Positions 5,978-9,611 of a stretch of DNA of 9,611 nucleotides are shown piece by piece. Where the stretch lies: positions 1-9,611 of the forward strand of contig JAQURU010000029.1 of the NCBI GenBank assembly GCA_028715435.1. The letters are read 5' to 3'. The position numbers and the translations under genes are program-made. The notes below the pieces were generated by a model. It saw only the letters and a program-made list of their open reading frames with translations, did not search any database and was not told the DNA's origin. Source of the DNA: Minisyncoccota bacterium (lineage in GTDB: Bacteria; Patescibacteriota; Minisyncoccia; Minisyncoccales; CG1-02-41-26). Position 1 is the first letter of the stretch; each line of letters opens with the position of its first letter.

Positions 5978-6011
5978 TTGCTGCGACAGAGCTTTATTTA
6001 GCGCAAAGCAA
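5978..6011 (+). terminator. Weak hairpin after pnp, possible partial terminator
   Basis: TTGCT-GCG (5978-5985) can pair with CGC-AA-AGCAA (6002-6011) with a two-base bulge and a 16-base loop. A T-rich stretch (ttt c ttttt) starts some five bases later. The stem is short and imperfect, so it may only attenuate read-through into the next gene. Confidence 0.2.
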
Positions 6012-6038
6012 GAGATTTCTTTTTAAGGCATTGTCAAA

Positions 6039-8987
6039 ATGCCCGATCAAAACAATCCAAAAAAAGTTCAGAACGACATTGCAACTGTTGACCCTGTCAA
6101 CAAGGACTTTTTAGTTAAAACAGAAGTAAAAATTAGCCAGGAAAAGGCCTATCAAATTTTATCGCAAGGCGTTGTTGTAACAATGGAAGACGATTTGAAA
6201 GTAGCTGAAAAACAGCAAAAAATCAAAGCTGATTTAATTCCCAAACAGGCAAAAACAACAAAAGAGCCAAAAGAAATCTTCAGCCAAACGCCTTATTTCG
6301 ATCCGTTAGCTTCACTGCAAATTGAAGAGCCGGAGCCAGAGAAAACAAAAGAAAAAACTGTTGCTTCGCCACCAGAACCAAAAGAAACAGTAAGAGAGCC
6401 AGACAAGCCAACAGAAACGCTTCAGCCACAACAAGAACAAAAGAAAGATCAAGCACAAGAAGACATTGAATTTTCCTTTGGCCAAGGAAGCGCGGCTTTT
6501 GAAAACATAGGAACAAAAACCTCAGAAAGCACCACAGCTGTTTCAGGGTTAGAGCCAATCAAAAGGCCAGCGCTTGAGCCAACATCAGTGCCAGCGCCTC
6601 TTTCACAGCCACCCATTTTTGATAAAACCAACCAAAGTGATTTTCTCAAAATTAAGCAGAAACTCGAAGTAAAATTAGCTGATATTGTTTCAGAGCTGAA
6701 TAAAATAAACGAACAAGCCAAGCCAATTTTAGAAAACAGAACGGCTGTTTTAGAAAGAATAAAGCTTCAAGAGTTAGCGGTTCAAAAAAGTTTTCAAAAA
6801 GCTCAAACCATTAAGGAGCAACAAAAACAAATAGAACAAAAAGAGCACGCCGAAAAAAACAGCGAGCAAAAAAAGATTTTTGAGCAGCAAAGATGGGAAG
6901 CAGAAGAGCAGTTTCGAGAAATAGAAGAGCAAAGGTGGGCGCATGAGGAGGAATTAGAAAAGGTTCAAATGCTTTTAGCCAAAACAAACAAAACTTTAAA
7001 AAGCATAAAAGATAAAAAAAATGAGCTTGAAAAAAAGCGGATCGAAATAGAACAATTTTTAAACAGCACGCTTCTTTTAAAGGAAAAAGATGCAGTTTTT
7101 GCTAAAAGCCAAGAAATATTTTCTCAAAAATTAAAACTTCAAAATCTTCAGAAAGAAATTGAGGTTCAAAAAGAAAACATAGAAAAAGAAATTCACTCAA
7201 TAGTTCAAGAAGAGCTGTCTATTGAGCAACAAACAAGTGATTTTGAAAAACAAATTCAGCAAATTACCGATTCAAAAGAAAAAAGAAAATTAGAGCAAGA
7301 GCAGTGGCAGATAGCTCAAAAAAGGCATAACCAAGAGAAAGCAAGATGGGAGGCGGAAAACCGCAGGAAAGAAATTGAAAATCGCTTAGACCAAAACCAA
7401 GCAAAAATTCTTAAATTACAACAAGAAGAAGACGCCGTAAATCAGGAAATCAAAGAAATTGAAGCTCAAGTGAGCATTGGCAGCATTCCTTCTGAAATTA
7501 AAAAATATTTAACGCAAAAGAAACCTGTGGAGCAAGATACAGCTGTTTCAGGGCAAGCTGCAGCTTTAGCCAAGCCAGAATCTCCAAAACCTATAGAAAG
7601 CGCTTTAACTGCCTCAGGGCCAAAGCCAGCTGCTCCAGAAGCATTAATCCCACCTTCAGTTGAGCCCTTAGAGCAGAATAAGCCATTGCCTTCAGTTCTT
7701 AAACCAGAAGCAACTGCCCCAGAGATTAAACCCGATTTAGAAGCAGAGAGAAAAGAAAAAGAATTGGTTGAAAAAATTCGCTTAGAAGCCAGAGAGAAAG
7801 AACAAGAAGTTATCCAAGCACAGGTTGTTCAAAAACAAATAAATCAAGAGGCGCAAGAAACAGCTCTTGAATTGCGCCAAAGGCAGGAGGAAGTAAACCG
7901 CCAGGAAGCCATTAAGAAATTAAAACAAATTGCCGAGCAAGAACAAAAAAAAGCTTTTTCAGGAAAGCTGAAGGGCCCAGTTTTAAAAGAAGAGATTTTA
8001 AAAAGATTAACTAAAATTTCTCCCCGAGAAGAAGCCCAGAGAAAAGATTTCCTATTGCGCATTAGCAATAAAACGAAAGCAATGCCGCGCCAGAACCCAA
8101 AAAAGTTTGAAGAAAGCGTTGTTTTCCACCCGATGATTAGAAGGGTTTCTTTGTTTGAAAAAATTATAGTTCGAGTCTTTTTCGTGTTTCTTATTGGGTT
8201 AGTTGTTCTTGGGCTATATTTTGGAATTAATAAATTAAAAGAAAGAAAAAGCAATCAAAATATAGGAACGAATAATTCAACTACCACATTTAACGAGGCA
8301 GAATGGCCAAATCTTTTTCCTGAAAATTTAACAACCACCTCAACCCAAACAACCACCTCAACCCAAACAGCAACCTCCAGCAGTGATATAAACAATACAA
8401 CCGAAGAAATTCCGCTAGAGGAGAACACAGCCGTTCCTTTACCTTCTTTGATTAATGTTACTGGGAATAATCTTTTAACGTTTGATGATTTTGCGTCTTT
8501 TTCTTTGTCGGTTCAGCAAATACTTGATACTACCTTGCAGCTTAATACCTTTGAGCAGATATCAGCTTTAAATAAAACAGAAGGCAAGTTTTTAACTGCT
8601 TGGCAATTTTTTGCAGCTCTTCAAGCAGATTTACCAGACGCCTTGGCCAATGACAATGGAACATCAACGGTTGTTACTTTTGGCACTGTCTATGGCAACC
8701 GCCTTGGCTTTATTGTGCAAACCAGCCAAGCAGATGTTTTGGAACAATCTTTTAAGGCATGGGAAAGCCAGGCAGAAAGCAGCACCGCTGCTGTTTTTAG
8801 CTTAATGGGAAAAAGTACACCAGCTTTGGCTGATCTTTTTAAAACAATAAATTATAAAAATACTGCTATTCGATTTCAAACTTTCACAAAATTTGACTTA
8901 GGTGTTTGTTACGCATCTTATAAAGATTATTTTATTTTCACCAGTTCTTTAAATCAAATGGAGCGGATATTGGACAAATTGCAATAA
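6039..8987 (+). CDS. Large coiled-coil membrane protein with Ser/Thr linker and extracytoplasmic C-terminal domain
   Basis: No characterised family recognised; the layout resembles uncharacterised Parcubacteria proteins. Of 982 residues, about 1-200 are polar and Pro/Glu-rich. About 200-478 form long Glu/Lys/Gln-rich coiled coil, including a locally repeated QRWEAEEQFREIEE / QRWAHEEELEK pattern. A Pro/Ala-rich linker (about 480-565) reuses a TAVSG motif also seen near residue 166. A second coil runs about 567-640, then a basic region (RR, K, R) precedes one membrane helix (about 709-730). Beyond it is a Thr/Ser/Asn linker with an 18-bp DNA repeat, then a globular region (about 800-982). Without a signal peptide and with basic residues before the helix, the coil should be cytoplasmic and the C-terminus outside. 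A weak AAGG lies 10 bases before the ATG. It may link envelope to cytoplasm; function unknown. The intact 2.9-kb frame makes the CDS certain. Confidence 0.85.
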   Translation: MPDQNNPKKVQNDIATVDPVNKDFLVKTEVKISQEKAYQILSQGVVVTMEDDLKVAEKQQKIKADLIPKQAKTTKEPKEIFSQTPYFDPLASLQIEEPEPEKTKEKTVASPPEPKETVREPDKPTETLQPQQEQKKDQAQEDIEFSFGQGSAAFENIGTKTSESTTAVSGLEPIKRPALEPTSVPAPLSQPPIFDKTNQSDFLKIKQKLEVKLADIVSELNKINEQAKPILENRTAVLERIKLQELAVQKSFQKAQTIKEQQKQIEQKEHAEKNSEQKKIFEQQRWEAEEQFREIEEQRWAHEEELEKVQMLLAKTNKTLKSIKDKKNELEKKRIEIEQFLNSTLLLKEKDAVFAKSQEIFSQKLKLQNLQKEIEVQKENIEKEIHSIVQEELSIEQQTSDFEKQIQQITDSKEKRKLEQEQWQIAQKRHNQEKARWEAENRRKEIENRLDQNQAKILKLQQEEDAVNQEIKEIEAQVSIGSIPSEIKKYLTQKKPVEQDTAVSGQAAALAKPESPKPIESALTASGPKPAAPEALIPPSVEPLEQNKPLPSVLKPEATAPEIKPDLEAERKEKELVEKIRLEAREKEQEVIQAQVVQKQINQEAQETALELRQRQEEVNRQEAIKKLKQIAEQEQKKAFSGKLKGPVLKEEILKRLTKISPREEAQRKDFLLRISNKTKAMPRQNPKKFEESVVFHPMIRRVSLFEKIIVRVFFVFLIGLVVLGLYFGINKLKERKSNQNIGTNNSTTTFNEAEWPNLFPENLTTTSTQTTTSTQTATSSSDINNTTEEIPLEENTAVPLPSLINVTGNNLLTFDDFASFSLSVQQILDTTLQLNTFEQISALNKTEGKFLTAWQFFAALQADLPDALANDNGTSTVVTFGTVYGNRLGFIVQTSQADVLEQSFKAWESQAESSTAAVFSLMGKSTPALADLFKTINYKNTAIRFQTFTKFDLGVCYASYKDYFIFTSSLNQMERILDKLQ
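8331..8366 (+). repeat. 18-bp perfect tandem repeat, two copies
   Basis: The unit acaaccacctcaacccaa occurs at 8331-8348 and again at 8349-8366, with a degenerate third start (acagcaacctc). It is in frame and encodes the Thr/Ser/Gln linker after the membrane helix of the coiled-coil protein. Slippage here would lengthen or shorten the linker by six residues without breaking the frame. Confidence 0.85.
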
Positions 8988-8998
8988 TTGAGTACAAT
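8970..8998 (+). promoter_or_regulatory. Possible promoter for the DksA/TraR gene
   Basis: TACAAT (8993-8998, five of six matches) lies 17 bases after TTGGAC (8970-8975, only three of six). The predicted start near 9005 would leave a leader of about 14 bases before ATG 9019. It overlaps the end of the upstream gene. A five-pair dyad ACAAT/ATTGT (8994-8998 with 9005-9009) covers the -10 region. Confidence 0.25.
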
Positions 8999-9018
8999 AA
9001 TTTCATTGTTAATAATAT

Positions 9019-9384
9019 ATGCCAAAATTAAATAAAATTTTTTTGAACGAACAGAAAAATATATTGTTTGAAGAAAAAAACAAAATTGAAAACCGTTTAG
9101 CTGGTTTTGCCAAAGAATCCAAAATTCATGAAGGTGAGTGGACTTCTAACATGCCCGATTTTGATAAAGGCACAAGTTTGGAAGAAGAAGCAGATGAAGT
9201 TGAAGAATTTGGCATGCGTTTGGCTTTGGAGCAGTCAATGGAGGGGCAATTAAAAGCTATTGATTTGGCCTTGGATAAAATTAAAAAAGGCACTTATGGC
9301 GTTTGCGACAAATGCGGCAAAGAAATTCCCCAGGGCCGGCTAAAAGTTTACCCTCAAGCCAGTTTTTGCCAAAAGTGTCAGTAA
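9019..9384 (+). CDS. DksA/TraR-family C4 zinc-finger protein
   Basis: Likely binds RNA polymerase through the secondary channel to adjust initiation, as DksA and TraR do. Of 121 residues (E. coli DksA has 151), about 8-90 form an antiparallel coiled coil. Its tip region PDFDKGTSLEEEADEVEEF (about 46-64) is acidic but does not show the exact D-x-x-D-x-A tip of DksA. The family zinc finger follows GTYGVCDKC: C96 and C99, then C117 and C120, all four present, with the protein ending one residue later. No Shine-Dalgarno sequence is seen. The 31-base gap to the upstream gene allows either read-through or its own promoter. It is followed by a palindromic repeat. Family is secure; whether it responds to ppGpp cannot be told. 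Confidence 0.92.
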   Translation: MPKLNKIFLNEQKNILFEEKNKIENRLAGFAKESKIHEGEWTSNMPDFDKGTSLEEEADEVEEFGMRLALEQSMEGQLKAIDLALDKIKKGTYGVCDKCGKEIPQGRLKVYPQASFCQKCQ

Positions 9385-9500
9385 TAAATCAAAAGTCAAA
9401 AATTAAAAATCAAAATGATAAATCAAAAGTCAAAAATTTTATAAAAATTGTCGCGAAGCGACAGCTAAATTTTGAATTTTGAATTTTGCATTTTGAATTA
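9384..9500. repeat. Palindromic A/T-rich intergenic repeat with central G/C hairpin
   Basis: The left arm is built of 'atcaaaagtcaaaaatt' units; a 21-bp block occurs identically at 9384-9404 and 9418-9438, 34 bases apart. The right arm (about 9467-9499) is a tandem of attttgaa units on an eight-base period and is roughly the reverse complement of the left. Between them lies a perfect six-pair G/C hairpin (9449-9463). No coding potential is seen. Comparable 'tcaaaa/ttttga' inverted spacers are frequent in Patescibacteria genomes, so this is probably one copy of a dispersed element. Confidence 0.75.
9449..9463. terminator. Hairpin TGTCGC-gaa-GCGACA, possible bidirectional terminator
   Basis: A perfect six-pair stem closes a three-base loop, flanked by an A run (9443-9447) and a T-rich stretch (9470-9473), which is the arrangement of a terminator working in both directions. 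The T tract begins six bases after the stem and is short, so efficiency is uncertain. It separates the DksA/TraR gene from the next one. Confidence 0.4.
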
Positions 9501-9504
9501 TTTT

Positions 9505-9589
9505 ATGATCTATCCTTTTGTTTTGGGCTCTGCCCTTTTATCAGTGGCTTTCGCCGTTTTTTTAATCTGGCGGGTTCAAAAATCTGCTG
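9505..9589 (+). CDS. N-terminal fragment of a membrane protein, possibly membrane pyrophosphatase (hppA)
   Basis: Only the first 28 codons are present before adapter sequence begins. They encode a hydrophobic segment ending in a short basic/polar stretch: VLGSALLSVAFAVFLIW, then RVQKSA. Membrane-bound proton/sodium-pumping pyrophosphatases begin this way (first helix, then W-R/V-x-K then A-G), and the base before the adapter would allow the next residue to be Gly. That makes hppA a reasonable guess, but 28 residues of one helix cannot prove it. Codons after 9589 in this frame are adapter and must not be translated. Confidence 0.5.
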
Positions 9590-9611
9590 AGATCGGAAGA
9601 GCGTCGTGTAG
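9590..9611. other. Illumina TruSeq adapter remnant at the contig end
   Basis: The last 22 bases match the start of the standard TruSeq adapter read-through (begins AGATCGGAAGAGC, continues GTCGTGTAG) without mismatch. This is library sequence left by incomplete trimming, not genomic DNA. The first A (9590) could also be genomic by coincidence. Confidence 0.97.

Noticed and set aside
6280..6721. Two minus-strand frames inside the coiled-coil gene
   Set aside because: Leu/Phe-rich antisense of Glu/Gln/Lys-rich coding sequence, a standard artefact of that codon use.
7844..8254. Minus-strand 136-codon frame
   Set aside because: Antisense shadow of the coil and membrane-helix region; no motif.
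8611..8805. Plus-strand 64-codon frame inside the 982-aa gene
   Set aside because: Out-of-frame overlap within a long intact gene, no start context and no recognisable domain.
8988..9016. TTGAGT-17-AATAAT promoter for the DksA/TraR gene
   Set aside because: Spacing is good, but transcription would begin at or after the ATG at 9019, so it cannot serve that start.
9384..9500. CRISPR array
   Set aside because: The repeats are short, low-complexity and inverted about a hairpin; there are no regular unique spacers and no cas genes.

Overview
The window is AT-rich bacterial DNA and most likely comes from a member of the Candidate Phyla Radiation (Patescibacteria, Parcubacteria-like). Three things point there: a small two-membrane-segment protein with the C-x2-C-H-F/L-F ... 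IVP ... LM(L)V.(A/G)GVM block typical of that group, a long cytoplasmic coiled-coil protein with a single membrane segment and a Ser/Thr linker, and A/T-rich spacers with inverted 'tcaaaa / ttttga' repeats. TGA acts as a stop at 2695-2697, which argues against the TGA=Gly code of Gracilibacteria/Absconditabacteria. Taxonomy is inferred from protein style, not from a marker search.

Layout. 1-1073 (minus): class II CCA-adding enzyme (cca), C-terminal end cut by the window edge, with an in-frame TAA at codon 22 just before the GG-x-V-R-D motif. 1086-1129: divergent promoters for cca and for tRNA-Arg(TCG) (1140-1214, CCA encoded). 1259-1267: extended -10 element ahead of a secreted/membrane pilin-like protein (1301-1957). 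Its stop overlaps the start of a helix-turn-helix protein (1957-2697) whose second half looks faintly like a LAGLIDADG-type domain. Seven bases later lies tRNA-Lys(CTT) (2705-2777, CCA not encoded). Then come rpsO (2892-3170), an NYN/LabA-type putative nuclease (3183-3692) and pnp (3790-5976), followed by a 982-aa coiled-coil membrane protein (6039-8987), a short DksA/TraR zinc-finger protein (9019-9384), a palindromic intergenic repeat (about 9384-9500) and the first 28 codons of a membrane protein resembling the N-terminus of a membrane pyrophosphatase (9505-9589). The last 22 bases (9590-9611) are Illumina TruSeq adapter, not genome.

How the genes fit together. The core is an RNA-metabolism cluster: CCA end repair, two tRNAs, ribosomal protein S15, a putative NYN ribonuclease and polynucleotide phosphorylase. 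The rpsO-pnp pair is the classic bacterial order, here split by the NYN gene. The spacer before pnp (3695-3773) can fold into a hairpin of about 31 base pairs with a 5-nt loop and eight G-U pairs, which would be stable only in plus-strand RNA. This recalls the RNase III-processed pnp leader of E. coli and is the most interesting regulatory candidate in the window. The rpsO leader also has a strong hairpin whose loop could pair with the start codon.

No coding start has a good Shine-Dalgarno sequence. There is no CRISPR array, insertion sequence or rRNA, and no gene-free stretch above 300 bases. All alignments were judged by eye; no database search was run.
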